Shown: positions 27,301 to 35,300 of the stretch, in pieces
How positions within the stretch are numbered: position 1 is the stretch's first letter
How the letters are laid out: each line of letters opens with the position of its first letter
Assembly: GCF_009707515.1 (NCBI RefSeq)
Contig: NZ_WLYI01000040.1
Span: forward strand, 1-43,313
DNA from: Pseudomonas karstica
GTDB taxonomy: Bacteria; Pseudomonadota; Gammaproteobacteria; Pseudomonadales; Pseudomonadaceae
Length of the DNA: 43,313 nt
Direction: 5' to 3'
Position numbers and translations under genes: made by a program
The notes under the pieces: generated by a model
What the model saw: the letters and a program-made list of their open reading frames with translations, nothing else
Told to the model about the DNA's origin: nothing
The model's database searches: none

Positions 27301-30300
27301 GTCCAGGCCTCGGCTGCCCGGCAACTGGTGGCTTACGTGGTGCTGGACAGTCAGTCAGCCCTGGACGCGATCAAGGTCCAACTCGGCGCCAGCTTGCCGG
27401 ACTACATGCAGCCGTCCCACTGGGTGCTACTGGACGCGCTGCCGCTGTTGCCCAATGGCAAGCTGGATCGCCAAGCCCTGCCGGAACCGCAGGTCAACCT
27501 GGCCGAAGGTGAATACGTAGCGCCGCAAAACCCCATGGAACAACAACTCGCCGAGATCTGGGCGCAAGTACTCAAGCTCGAACGGGTCGGGGCGCAGGAC
27601 AATTTCTTCGACCTGGGCGGCGACTCGATCATCTCTATCCAGGTGGTCAGCCGGGCGCGGCAGGTGGGGATTCATTTCAAACCCAAGGACCTGTTCCAGC
27701 ACCAGACCGTACAAGGCGTGGCCCGTGTTGCCGTACGTGGTGATAGCGTGCAGCACATTGACCAGGGCGCCATTGACGGTGAGCAGCCACTGTTGCCGGT
27801 ACAGCAGGTGTTTTTTGAAGAGGTGCGCAGCCAGCGCCATCACTGGAACCAGTCGGTGATGTTGTTGTGTCGCCAGCCCCTGGAACCACAGTACCTCGAA
27901 CGTGCCTTGCAAGCGCTGATCACCCATCATGATGCCCTGCGCCTGGGGTTTGTCGAGGGCGACGGTTGGCAGGCTCATTACCCTGAGTGGCAGCCGCAAC
28001 CCATCGTCCTCTGGCAAGCCCAAGGCTGCACGCAGCCGGGCTGGCAAGCCTTGTGTGATAAAGCCCAGCGCAGCTTCGACCTGGCCCATGGGCCGCTGGT
28101 GCGTGGTGTGCTGGCGACCTTGGCGGATGGGCAGCAGAAGCTGTTCCTGGCGATTCATCACCTGGTGGTGGATGGCGTGTCTTGGCGCATTCTGTTTGAA
28201 GACCTGCAAACGGCCTATCGACAGCTGGCCGAGGGTGATCCGGTGAAACTGCCCCTCAAGACCAGCGCCTTGCAGACCTGGGGCCAGCAGTTGGCGCTTT
28301 ATGGCTCCAGCCCCGCGTTGCGGGCCGAATTGCCATTCTGGCAGGCCCAGCAGGCGATGGATGACCAGACCTTGCCCGGCGCTAATCTCGCTGGCGGGCA
28401 ACTCAACCGCCATGCCGTAACCGTGTACAGTCGCCTGGACCAAACCTTGACCCGGCGTCTGTTGCAGGATGCCCCGGCGGCGTACCGTACCCAAGTCAAC
28501 GACCTGCTGCTGACCGCGTTGGCCCACGTCATGTGCCGCTGGACCGGGCGTGACAGCACGGTGATTCAACTGGAAGGCCACGGCCGCCAGGAGCTGTTCG
28601 ACGGCATTGACCTGACCCGCACCGTGGGCTGGTTCACCAGCCTGTTCCCGGTACGCCTGACCCCGCAGGACCCGCTTGGTGCCTCACTCAAGTCCATCAA
28701 GGAACAACTGCGCGCCGTGCCCAACAAGGGGATCGGTTACGGCGTGCTGCGTTATCTCGGTGATGATGTGTGCCGCTCGGGGCTGCAAGGTGCGCCAGCG
28801 GCGCCCGTCACCTTCAACTATCTGGGTCAGCTCGACGGCAGCTTTGATGATGACCAGGCGCTGTTCATCCCGGCCGGCGAAAATGCCGGTGCCGACCAGA
28901 ACGATGAGGCCCAGTTGGGCAGCTTGCTGACCCTCAACGGCCAGGTCTACGACGGCGAACTGAGCCTGGGCTGGACCTTCAGCGCTCAAGTCTTCGACCA
29001 GGCTGTGATCACCGGGCTGGCCGACGAGTACAGTGCCACCCTGGCGGCGTTGGTCGAGCATTGCTGTGAAGCCGGTGTGCATGGGCTGACGCCTTCGGAT
29101 GTGCCGCTGGCCGGTTTGACCCAGGTGCAGCTCGATGGCCTTGGAGTGCCCCTGGCCGAGCTGGACGATATCTACCCGTTATCGCCGATGCAGCAGGGCA
29201 TGTTGTTCCACTCGTTGTACCAGCAGGACGGTGGTGACTACATCAACCAGATGCGTGTCGACGTACACGGCCTGGATGTGGCGCGCTTCAAGGCGGCTTG
29301 GCAGGCGACAGTGCAGGCCCATGACATTCTGCGTTCCGGGTTTGTCTGGCAGAGCGACCTGGGGCGGGCGCTGCAATGGGTCCACCGGCAACCGGCGCTG
29401 CCGTTTGCAGAGCATGACTGGCGCGCTCATAACGAGGTGCCGCAAGCCTTGCAAGCCTTGGCACTCAGCGAGCGCCAGCGCGGTTTCGAGTTGGCCGAGG
29501 CGCCATTGCTGCGCCTGGTGCTGGTGCAAACCGGCGACGATGCCTGGCATTTTATCTATTCCAATCACCATATCCTGATGGACGGCTGGAGCTATTCGCG
29601 GTTACTTGGGGAAGTCTTGCAGCGTTACCACGGCCAGTCCGTGGCGGCGCCGGCGGGGCGTTATCGCGACTATATCGGCTGGTTGCAGGCCCAGGATGGC
29701 GCCATCAGCGAGCAGTTTTGGCAGCAACAACTGGTGGCTCTGGAGGAACCGAGCCGACTGGCCCCGGCCCTGGCTGCGTTTGGCAGCCTTGATACGTCGG
29801 TCAGCCGTGCGGCGCATATGCGCCAACTGGATGCTGTTGCCAGCGATCACCTGGCGGCTTTCGCCCGAGGGCAAAAAGTCACGGTCAACACCCTGGTGCA
29901 AGCGGCGTGGTTGCTGCTGTTGCAGCGCTACACCGGCCAAAAGGCCGTAGCTTTCGGCGCGACCCAGGCCGGGCGACCCGCCCAGGTGCCGGGTGCCGAG
30001 CAACAGATCGGCCTGTTCATCAACACCCTGCCGATCATCGCCGAGCCATCGGCTCAACTGACTGTCGGCCAATGGCTGCAACAGGTGCAAAGCCTCAACC
30101 TGGCGGTGCGCGAGCACGAGCACATGCCGCTGTTTGAAATCCAGCGTCTGGCTGGCCTGGGCGGTGAAGCACTGTTCGACACGCTGCTGGTGTTCGAGAA
30201 TTACCCGGTGGCCGAAGCCCTGCAGCAAAGCGCGGCTACCGGGCTGACCTTTGGTGAAGTGCTCAGCCACGAGCAAACCCACTATCCACTGGCCCTGGCC

Positions 30301-32364
30301 GTGGAAGCGGGGGAGACGCTGATCCTCAGCTTCGACTACGCCACCGCACAGTTCAGTGGCCAGGCCATCGAGCGTTTGGCGGTGCATTTGCTCAACGTGC
30401 TGGCGCAACTGGTGCAAAGCCCGGATGCCTTCCTGGGTGGTATTGCACTGATGAATGCTACGCAGGAAGCGGCGGCAGTGGCGGCCAGTTCGGCGGCCAG
30501 CAGCGTACCTGGGCTGTTGGTCCATCAGCGCATTGCCCGGATTGCCCGCCAGGCACCCGGGCGCACGGCGGTGATTCAGGGCGAGCGCAGCCTGGACTTC
30601 GCCAGCCTTGACCGTCAGGCCAACCAACTGGCCCACGCACTGATTGCCCAAGGGGTGGGTCCAGAAGTACGCGTTGCGGTGGCCTTGCCTCGCAGCGAAC
30701 AACTGCTGGTGGCCTTGCTCGCGGTACTCAAGGCTGGTGGCGCCTATGTGCCGCTGGACATCACCCATCCGGCGGAACGCCTGGCTTATCTGATGAGTGA
30801 TTGCGCGGCGGCGCTGGTGCTCACCGACTCGACCTTGGTTGCCCGGATGACCCTGGCCACTTCCGCTCGCATCGTCGAAATCGACCGCCTGGACCGGGCC
30901 CCCTGGCCGCAGGCCGAACCGGTTGTAGCACTGCACCCGGATAACCTGGCTTACGTGATCTACACCTCCGGCTCCACCGGCCAGCCCAAAGGCGTGGCGG
31001 TGACCCATGGCCCGTTGGCGATGCATTGCAGCAGCATCGGCGAGCGCTACGGCATGACCCCGGACGATTGCGAACTGCTGTTCATGTCGTTCGCCTTCGA
31101 CGGTGCCCATGAACGTTGGCTCACCACCTTGACCCATGGCGGTCGCGTGCTGCTGCGGGACGAAGAACTGTGGACCCCGGAGCAGACCTTCAACGCTTTG
31201 CATCGTCATGGCGTGACTGTCGCCGCTTTCCCGCCGGTGTACCTGCAACACCTGGCCGAACACGCACAGAAGGTCGGCAACCCGCCACCGGTACGTGTCT
31301 ATTGCTTTGGCGGCGATGCGGTACCCCAGGCCAGCTTCGAACTGGCACGACGCGCCCTCAAGCCACAGTTCATCATCAACGGCTACGGGCCGACGGAAAC
31401 GGTGGTCACGCCACTGATCTGGAAGGCCGGCAGCGACGATCACTGTGAAGCCGCCTACGCCCCCATCGGCACGCGCATCGGCGAGCGTAGCCTGCAAGTA
31501 CGTGACCTGGAACTCAATCTGCTGCCCGACGGCCTGTCCGGCGAGCTGTACCTGGGTGGCTACGGCGTGGCCCGTGGTTACCTGAATCGCCCGGCCATGA
31601 CCGCTGAACGTTTTGTGCCGGACCCGGCCAGTAACAATGGGGAGCGTCTGTATCGCTCCGGCGATCTGGTGCGCCAGCGGGAAAGCGGGGTGATTGACTG
31701 CCTGGGCCGTATCGACCACCAAGTGAAGATTCGCGGTTTCCGCATCGAGTTGGGTGAAGTGGAAGCACGGCTCAAGGACCAGGCCGCGGTGCGTGACGCA
31801 CTGGTGGTGGCTCAAGACAGTGCCCACGGCAAAGTGTTGGTGGCCTACCTGGTGGCCGAGCCGTTTGTGCAGGCTCCCAAGGAACTGGGCAAAACGCTTA
31901 AGGTCGCTTTGGAAAGCGTGTTGCCGGGCTACATGGTGCCGACCCTGTGGGTGGTGCTGGAGCGTTTCCCCCTCAACCCCAACGGCAAGATTGATCGCAA
32001 GGCCTTGCCGTTGCCTGAAACCATGGCCGCCACCGATTACACTGCGCCGGTGGGCGAGTTGGAGCAGCAGGTTGCGGCGATCTGGGGCGAGATTCTCAAG
32101 CTTGATCGGGTGGGCCGCGAAGACGCGTTCTTCGAGCTGGGCGGCCACTCGCTGATGGCGACGCAAGTGGTGATGCGCCTGAGTCAACAATTACAAGTGG
32201 ATGTACCGTTGAAGCTACTGTTTGAAAGCCGGGACCTGGCCGACTTCTGTGAACAGGTGGCGCTGTTGCAGGCTGGCGGCGATGACCTGATGGATGAGTT
32301 GACTAAATCGTTGGGGGATCTCACACGTCTATCAGCTGAAGAGCTTGAGAAACTGATTTCCTAA
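21364..32364 (+). CDS. Pyoverdine-type NRPS, three modules (PvdI/PvdJ-like)
   Basis: A 3666-residue cytoplasmic non-ribosomal peptide synthetase. The first residues, MNAEDSLKLARRFI, and the following LSYAQQRMWFLWQLDPHSGAYNLP segment (split here by the family's usual spacing) closely resemble the pyoverdine synthetases PvdI/PvdJ. Order: C1 (HHIVSDG near 182), A1 (about 512-1000), PCP1 (Ser1047); C2 (HHIISDG near 1228), A2 (about 1554-2045), PCP2 (Ser2088), E (HHLVVDGVSW near 2265); C3 (HHILMDGW near 2735), A3 (about 3050-3550), PCP3 (Ser3596). All phosphopantetheine serines and C-domain histidines are present. There is no start module or thioesterase, so the chain comes from another protein (PvdL would fit) and passes to the next gene. 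The ATG at 21364 matches family starts; its ribosome site is poor. Confidence 0.93.
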   Translation: MNAEDSLKLARRFIGLPLEKRQMFLQALQREGIDFSRFPIPAGVEADDRQVLSYAQQRMWFLWQLDPHSGAYNLPSAVRLIGRLNESAMEQAFVGLIERHETLRTVFVQDADDQPRQVPVAQSLHITRTDISTMAPDTRETWVQAEAERVALQPFDLSQGPLLRVQLISLAEQEHVLLLTLHHIVSDGWSMGVLIEEFIRLYGAADAGQVADLAPLPIQYSDYALWQRRWLEAGEQQRQLDYWREALGDEHPILNLPVDYSRPARPSQRGARHEWVIAPDLADGLRLSARQQEVTLFMLLLGAFGTLLHRYTGQADIRIGVPIANRNRSEIEGLIGFFVNTQVLRIQFDAQTPGDQLIQQVKTAALGAQAHQDLPFEQLVEGLNLTRDASHHPLFQVMYNHQPQVADLGALAVSADLQLSAVQWSSRTTRFDLTLDTFERGGQLCAAFTYASDLFAPQTIERMAGHWQTLLAAMVQVPKTRVGDWPLLAAEQQQQALVQCNSVHAERDPALCIHHLVERQAATAADTTALVFAGLSLSYRQLNEQANRLAHRLIALGVGPDMPVGIAVERSLDMIVGMLAILKAGGAYVPLDPDFPAQRLLHMVGDSGIHLLVTQASLSHRLPTLAGVQHLLIDPHDEQPCGNPNVVLDPDHLAYVIYTSGSTGKAKGVSISHRSLVNYVQGILQTLPLAEASSMAVVSTLSADLGHTTLFGALCSGRTLHVLGLDLTLDAERFGAYMAEQQIDVLKIVPSHLEALLSDDPCASGLPRQCLILGGEAASDALLRRICALDDGCRVINHYGPTETTVGVLTTASEAPSQSGLALGRPLPNTYALILEDGLQPAMVGASAELYLGGAGLARGYLSRAAMTAERFVPHPFGTAGERLYRSGDLARYRVDGSIEFKGRIDHQVKVRGYRIELGEINGCLRQHPGVREAVSLVADVADNPHIVAYVVLKDDCNGDDLRQALSRELPDYMVPAVFVSLDALPLTLNGKLDLQALAALQQDLPQGVYQAPVTELQKRLATVWAQVLKIEQVGLQDNFFNLGGHSLLATQIISRTRRVLGTDVALRAVFDTATFGEFCTAVEQGDPSSARPAITRLTGQQPRLASFAQQRQWLFWTLEPDSVAYHTPIIVKLQGELDRAALEQTFAALTTRHEAFRTRFVLDGDVLCQQVDAQSRVDVQWQELEGPVEPAVLAETQALFDLAEGPLMRVKVLQLDPHQHLLVVTLHHIISDGASMGVLGREFTALYAAFQARQPLELPALTVQYADYAQWQRDWLADGEMQRQLDYWCGQLGTEHPLLELATDHPRRDGQGYREGRVDFALDPTLASGVRALAQRSQLTLFQLFVASFGLLLQRYSGNDDLRIGVPVSNRNAQELEGVVGFFVNTLVLRLQPDARMSVLAMLQQTKDTALAAQAHQDLPFDKLVEALNPQRSLQHNPLFQVMYNHLNTVGAAGNDSLPGLRAEEVVLEGGMAQFDLTLETLETDHGIRAAFIYAADLFDAATLQTLARHWRQLLAVMVADPQQAIGQLALQTDEEQRALISLGQRPEGEYASVISLFEQQVRQAPDAIAVIAGDQRLSYRQLDARANHLALHLLEAGVSAEMPVGLALPRNAELVVGLLAIFKAGAAFVPLDVQYPAERLAYMIEDSGIAVLLSQASVVGQLPAIDGVHTVLLDGTQEQVVAPAVKGIRGEELAYVIYTSGSTGQPKGVGIEHRALAMHCRAAGERYAVTRDDCQLQFASISFDAAAEQIFMPLIHGASLVLGDVGQWSFEQLLAQIRQHRISILDLPPSYLNAMAQHADPTETGVDVRVCILGGEAWGAGQLAALKVIRAAQLFNAYGPTEAVISPLIWACDEQRLAQGTYAAIGTPVGTRSACVLDGNFNLRPNKVAGELCVGGEGLARGYLGRPGQTAQQFVPDPFSLTGGRLYRTGDLARRDADGVFDYLGRIDHQVQIRGFRVELGEIEARLQALSQVREAVVQASAARQLVAYVVLDSQSALDAIKVQLGASLPDYMQPSHWVLLDALPLLPNGKLDRQALPEPQVNLAEGEYVAPQNPMEQQLAEIWAQVLKLERVGAQDNFFDLGGDSIISIQVVSRARQVGIHFKPKDLFQHQTVQGVARVAVRGDSVQHIDQGAIDGEQPLLPVQQVFFEEVRSQRHHWNQSVMLLCRQPLEPQYLERALQALITHHDALRLGFVEGDGWQAHYPEWQPQPIVLWQAQGCTQPGWQALCDKAQRSFDLAHGPLVRGVLATLADGQQKLFLAIHHLVVDGVSWRILFEDLQTAYRQLAEGDPVKLPLKTSALQTWGQQLALYGSSPALRAELPFWQAQQAMDDQTLPGANLAGGQLNRHAVTVYSRLDQTLTRRLLQDAPAAYRTQVNDLLLTALAHVMCRWTGRDSTVIQLEGHGRQELFDGIDLTRTVGWFTSLFPVRLTPQDPLGASLKSIKEQLRAVPNKGIGYGVLRYLGDDVCRSGLQGAPAAPVTFNYLGQLDGSFDDDQALFIPAGENAGADQNDEAQLGSLLTLNGQVYDGELSLGWTFSAQVFDQAVITGLADEYSATLAALVEHCCEAGVHGLTPSDVPLAGLTQVQLDGLGVPLAELDDIYPLSPMQQGMLFHSLYQQDGGDYINQMRVDVHGLDVARFKAAWQATVQAHDILRSGFVWQSDLGRALQWVHRQPALPFAEHDWRAHNEVPQALQALALSERQRGFELAEAPLLRLVLVQTGDDAWHFIYSNHHILMDGWSYSRLLGEVLQRYHGQSVAAPAGRYRDYIGWLQAQDGAISEQFWQQQLVALEEPSRLAPALAAFGSLDTSVSRAAHMRQLDAVASDHLAAFARGQKVTVNTLVQAAWLLLLQRYTGQKAVAFGATQAGRPAQVPGAEQQIGLFINTLPIIAEPSAQLTVGQWLQQVQSLNLAVREHEHMPLFEIQRLAGLGGEALFDTLLVFENYPVAEALQQSAATGLTFGEVLSHEQTHYPLALAVEAGETLILSFDYATAQFSGQAIERLAVHLLNVLAQLVQSPDAFLGGIALMNATQEAAAVAASSAASSVPGLLVHQRIARIARQAPGRTAVIQGERSLDFASLDRQANQLAHALIAQGVGPEVRVAVALPRSEQLLVALLAVLKAGGAYVPLDITHPAERLAYLMSDCAAALVLTDSTLVARMTLATSARIVEIDRLDRAPWPQAEPVVALHPDNLAYVIYTSGSTGQPKGVAVTHGPLAMHCSSIGERYGMTPDDCELLFMSFAFDGAHERWLTTLTHGGRVLLRDEELWTPEQTFNALHRHGVTVAAFPPVYLQHLAEHAQKVGNPPPVRVYCFGGDAVPQASFELARRALKPQFIINGYGPTETVVTPLIWKAGSDDHCEAAYAPIGTRIGERSLQVRDLELNLLPDGLSGELYLGGYGVARGYLNRPAMTAERFVPDPASNNGERLYRSGDLVRQRESGVIDCLGRIDHQVKIRGFRIELGEVEARLKDQAAVRDALVVAQDSAHGKVLVAYLVAEPFVQAPKELGKTLKVALESVLPGYMVPTLWVVLERFPLNPNGKIDRKALPLPETMAATDYTAPVGELEQQVAAIWGEILKLDRVGREDAFFELGGHSLMATQVVMRLSQQLQVDVPLKLLFESRDLADFCEQVALLQAGGDDLMDELTKSLGDLTRLSAEELEKLIS
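21514..24615 (+). other. NRPS module 1: C-A-PCP, predicted L-Asp
   Basis: The condensation domain is of the L-accepting type (LTLHHIVSDGWSMGV). Aligning the adenylation core by hand on the GrsA positions gives D-L-T-K-I-G-H-V-G-K, from SADLGHTTLFGAL, IDVLKIVPSH, LILGGEA and NHYGPTETTVGV. This is nearly the known Asp code (DLTKVGHIGK). The carrier motif is LGGHSLLATQ. There is no epimerase. No beta-hydroxylase interface domain is seen, so plain Asp is predicted unless a separate hydroxylase acts. Confidence 0.75.
24682..29110 (+). other. NRPS module 2: C-A-PCP-E, predicted D-Lys or D-Orn
   Basis: The condensation domain is L-accepting (HHIISDGASMG). The code read from SFDAAAEQIFMPL, ISILDLPPSY, CILGGEA and NAYGPTEAVIS is D-A-E-D-I-G-A-I-S-K. 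Two acidic pocket residues (third and fourth) point to a basic side chain; I favour Lys, with Orn or Arg possible. The carrier motif is GGDSIIS, the form usual before an epimerase. The E domain has HHLVVDGVSW and the NYLGQLDGSF marker, so the residue is inverted to D. Confidence 0.65.
29161..32285 (+). other. NRPS module 3: C-A-PCP, predicted N5-hydroxyornithine derivative
   Basis: The condensation domain has the D-accepting features IYPLSPMQQGML and SNHHILMDGWS, as expected after an epimerase. The code from AFDGAHERWLTTL, VTVAAFPPVY, YCFGGDA and NGYGPTETVVT is D-G-E-A-C-G-G-V-T-K. It nearly equals that of the last module. From memory it resembles the hydroxyornithine (formyl or acetyl) modules of pyoverdine synthetases. 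The carrier serine is in LGGHSLMATQ. Confidence 0.6.
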
Positions 32365-32377
32365 CGAGGGACCTGGC

Positions 32378-35300
32378 GTGCAAAAGTTAATTGAGTCTGT
32401 GGGAGCGCTGTCCTCTAAACAAAGGAAAGCGCTGGCGGTCCTGCTCAAGCAAAAGGGCATCAACCTGTTTGGGATTGCCCCGATGTTTACCCGCGACCCG
32501 GACGAGCCACTCCTGCTGTCCTACGCTCAGCAACGCCAGTGGTTTGTGTGGAAGATGGACCCGCAGAGCCCTGCCTATAACATTCCCCTGGCGATTCGCT
32601 TGCGCGGGGCGCTGGATATCGACGCACTGCGCCGCAGTGTGGCGGCGCTGGTAGCACGCCATGAAACCCTGCGCACGCTGTTTGCCGAAGATGAACAGGG
32701 GCGAGTGTCCCAGGTGATCATCGAGCAACATGAGGTGCCGCTGGAGGTGGTTCCGTGCCCGGCGGGTGAGTCACAACGCAGTATCGACCAGTTTGTTGCG
32801 ATCCAGGCCGCCGCCCCATTCGACCTGGCAAGCGGGCCACTGTTACGCCTGGCACTGTTGCAAGTGGCCGATGACGACTGGGTATTGACCTTGACCCAGC
32901 ACCACATCGTCTCCGATGCCTGGTCCATGGGGGTAATGGTCGATGAGTTGCTTCAGGGCTATGCCGCCTTCAGCCAGGGCCAGTCGCCAGTGCTGCCGGA
33001 CTTGCCGGTGCAGTACGCCGACTACGCGGCCTGGCAACGCCAGTGGATGGACAATGGTGAGCGCGAGCGGCAATTGGCGTATTGGGTCGAGCACCTGTCC
33101 GAGACGCCGATCAAGTTGCAACTGCCGGGGCAACGTGTGCCCGGGTTGCAGCGCAGTCATCAGGGCGCGAGGCTGAACCTGACTCTGGACGGTGTCTTGA
33201 GCGAGGAGCTCAAGGCGTTGGCGACGCGCGAGGGAGTGACACTGTTTGTGTTGCTGTTGGCGAGTTTCCAGGCGCTGTTGTATCGCCTCAGCGGGCTGGG
33301 TGATATCCGTGTCGGCGTGCCGGTGGCCAACCGTACGCGGGTTGAAACCGAGGGCCTGATCGGCTTTTTCGTCAACACCCAAGTGCTCAAGGCCCAGGTC
33401 AGTGGTGAGCTGCGCTTCAGTGAGTTGTTGCAGCAGATGCGCGACACCGCGCTCAAGGCCCAGACCTTCCAGGACCTGCCGTTCGAGCAACTGGTGGACG
33501 CTTTGCAGCCGGAACGCAGCCTGAGTCATTCGCCGCTGTTCCAGGTGATGTTCAACCACCAGCACGATGCACCGAGCCAGGCGCGTTCACTGGCGGACGG
33601 CCTGACCGTGGAGCATGTAGTGAGCGAGGTGCGCAGCGCCAAGTTCGACCTGACCCTCGACACCCTTGAACACGGCAATGGCATCGATGCCAGTTTCATC
33701 TATGGCTGCGAAGTGTTCGACGCCACCACGATTGAACAATTGGCCAGCCAGTGGCAGCGAGTGCTGGAAGCGATTGCCCTGAATGCACAGTTGCGTATTG
33801 AAGACCTGCCGGTGGTGACGGTCCTCGATCAACAGCGGGTGGTGCTGGCGGGCACTGGCGAACATCGCGAATTTGCGGCGAGCAATGTGCTTGAACTGTT
33901 CGCTCAGCAGGTGGCGCGGGTGCCGTACGTGCTGGCCGTAGTGGATGGCGAGCGTAGCTTGAGCTATCGGCAACTGGACCTGGAAGCCGGGCGTCTGGCC
34001 GGGCGTATGCGTCAGGCCGGGGTAGGGCCGAATGCGCTGGTGGGCGTGGTGCTGGAGCGCTCGGTGGAGCTTGCAGTAGCTATCCTGGCCGCGTTCAAGG
34101 TAGGCGCGGGCTATCTGCCGCTGGCACCGGACACTGCCGCCCAACGCTTGCGCGGGCTGTTGCACGACAGTCAGGCCGTGTTGGTGCTGACCGATTCTCG
34201 CCAACTGCCAGGTTTGGAGTTGAGCGACGAAATCGCCGTGATGTGCATCGATGACACTCAGCCGTCGGCGCCTGAGGTTCTGGTGCCTACGTCACTGTTG
34301 GCGGGGCAGACTGCCTACGTCATCTACACCTCTGGCTCCACGGGCGCAGCCAAGGGCGTGATGATCAGCCATGGCGCCCTGGCCAACTATGTCCAGGGAC
34401 TGTTGCAACGCTTGCCTGAAGACTGTGGCCGCAGCATGGCGATGATCTCCACCGTGGCCGCTGACCTGGGTCACACCATGTTGTTCGGCGCCTTGTGTTC
34501 CGGGCGCACGCTGTACCTGGTCGCCAAGGATTTGGCGATGGACGCCAACGGCATGGCGCAGTACATGGCGGCCCAAGCGGTGGATGTACTGAAGATCGTG
34601 CCGTCGCACCTCAATGCCTTGCTCAGCGCCGACGATGCGGCCAGCGTGCTGCCGAAAAAACTGCTGATCCTCGGCGGTGAAGCCTGTCCGCCAAGCCTGT
34701 GTGAGCGCGTGCAACAACTGGCGCCGCAGTGCCGGATCATGAACCACTACGGTCCGACCGAAACCACCGTGGGTGTGCTCGCCACCGTGCTGGAAACCGA
34801 CGGGCGATTGCCCCTGGGCGTGCCACTGGCTAACAGTCGGGTCGAAGTGCTGGACGCGAGCCTGCAACGGCTCGGTACCGAAACGGCCGGGCAGTTGTAC
34901 ATCGGCGGCGCCGGCCTCGCTACGGGTTACCTGCATCAGCCGGGCCTGACGGCCGAGCGTTTTGTACCCAATCCTTTTTCCACCCGTGGCGAGCGACTGT
35001 ACCGCAGTGGCGATGGCGTGCGCCTGGTGGAGGAAGCATTTGAATACCTGGGGCGTATCGACGACCAGGTGAAAATTCGCGGTTTCCGCGTTGAGCCGGG
35101 CGAAGTCGCGGCCTGTTTGCGCAGCCTGCCTAACGTGCTGGATGCAGCAGTAGTGGTAGGGAGCGGTCCGCAGTTGTGGGCCTATGCCGTGAGTACAGAG
35201 CAGGCCCCGGCCTTGCTGGCGCAATTGCATGAGCGCTTGCCGGCCTACCTGGTGCCCAGCCATTTACAGGTGTTGGAGCAGTTGCCGCTGACCGCTAACG

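Noticed and set aside
29602..32190. 862-codon open frame on the minus strand inside the first NRPS gene
   Set aside because: It lies wholly antisense to clear A/C/PCP domains; such frames arise from the strong third-position G/C bias. Its translation has no recognisable domain and no ribosome site stands out.
32341..32377. Terminator or promoter between the two NRPS genes
   Set aside because: Only 13 bp separate the stop and the GTG start; there is a ribosome site but no room for a terminator, so a single operon is preferred.
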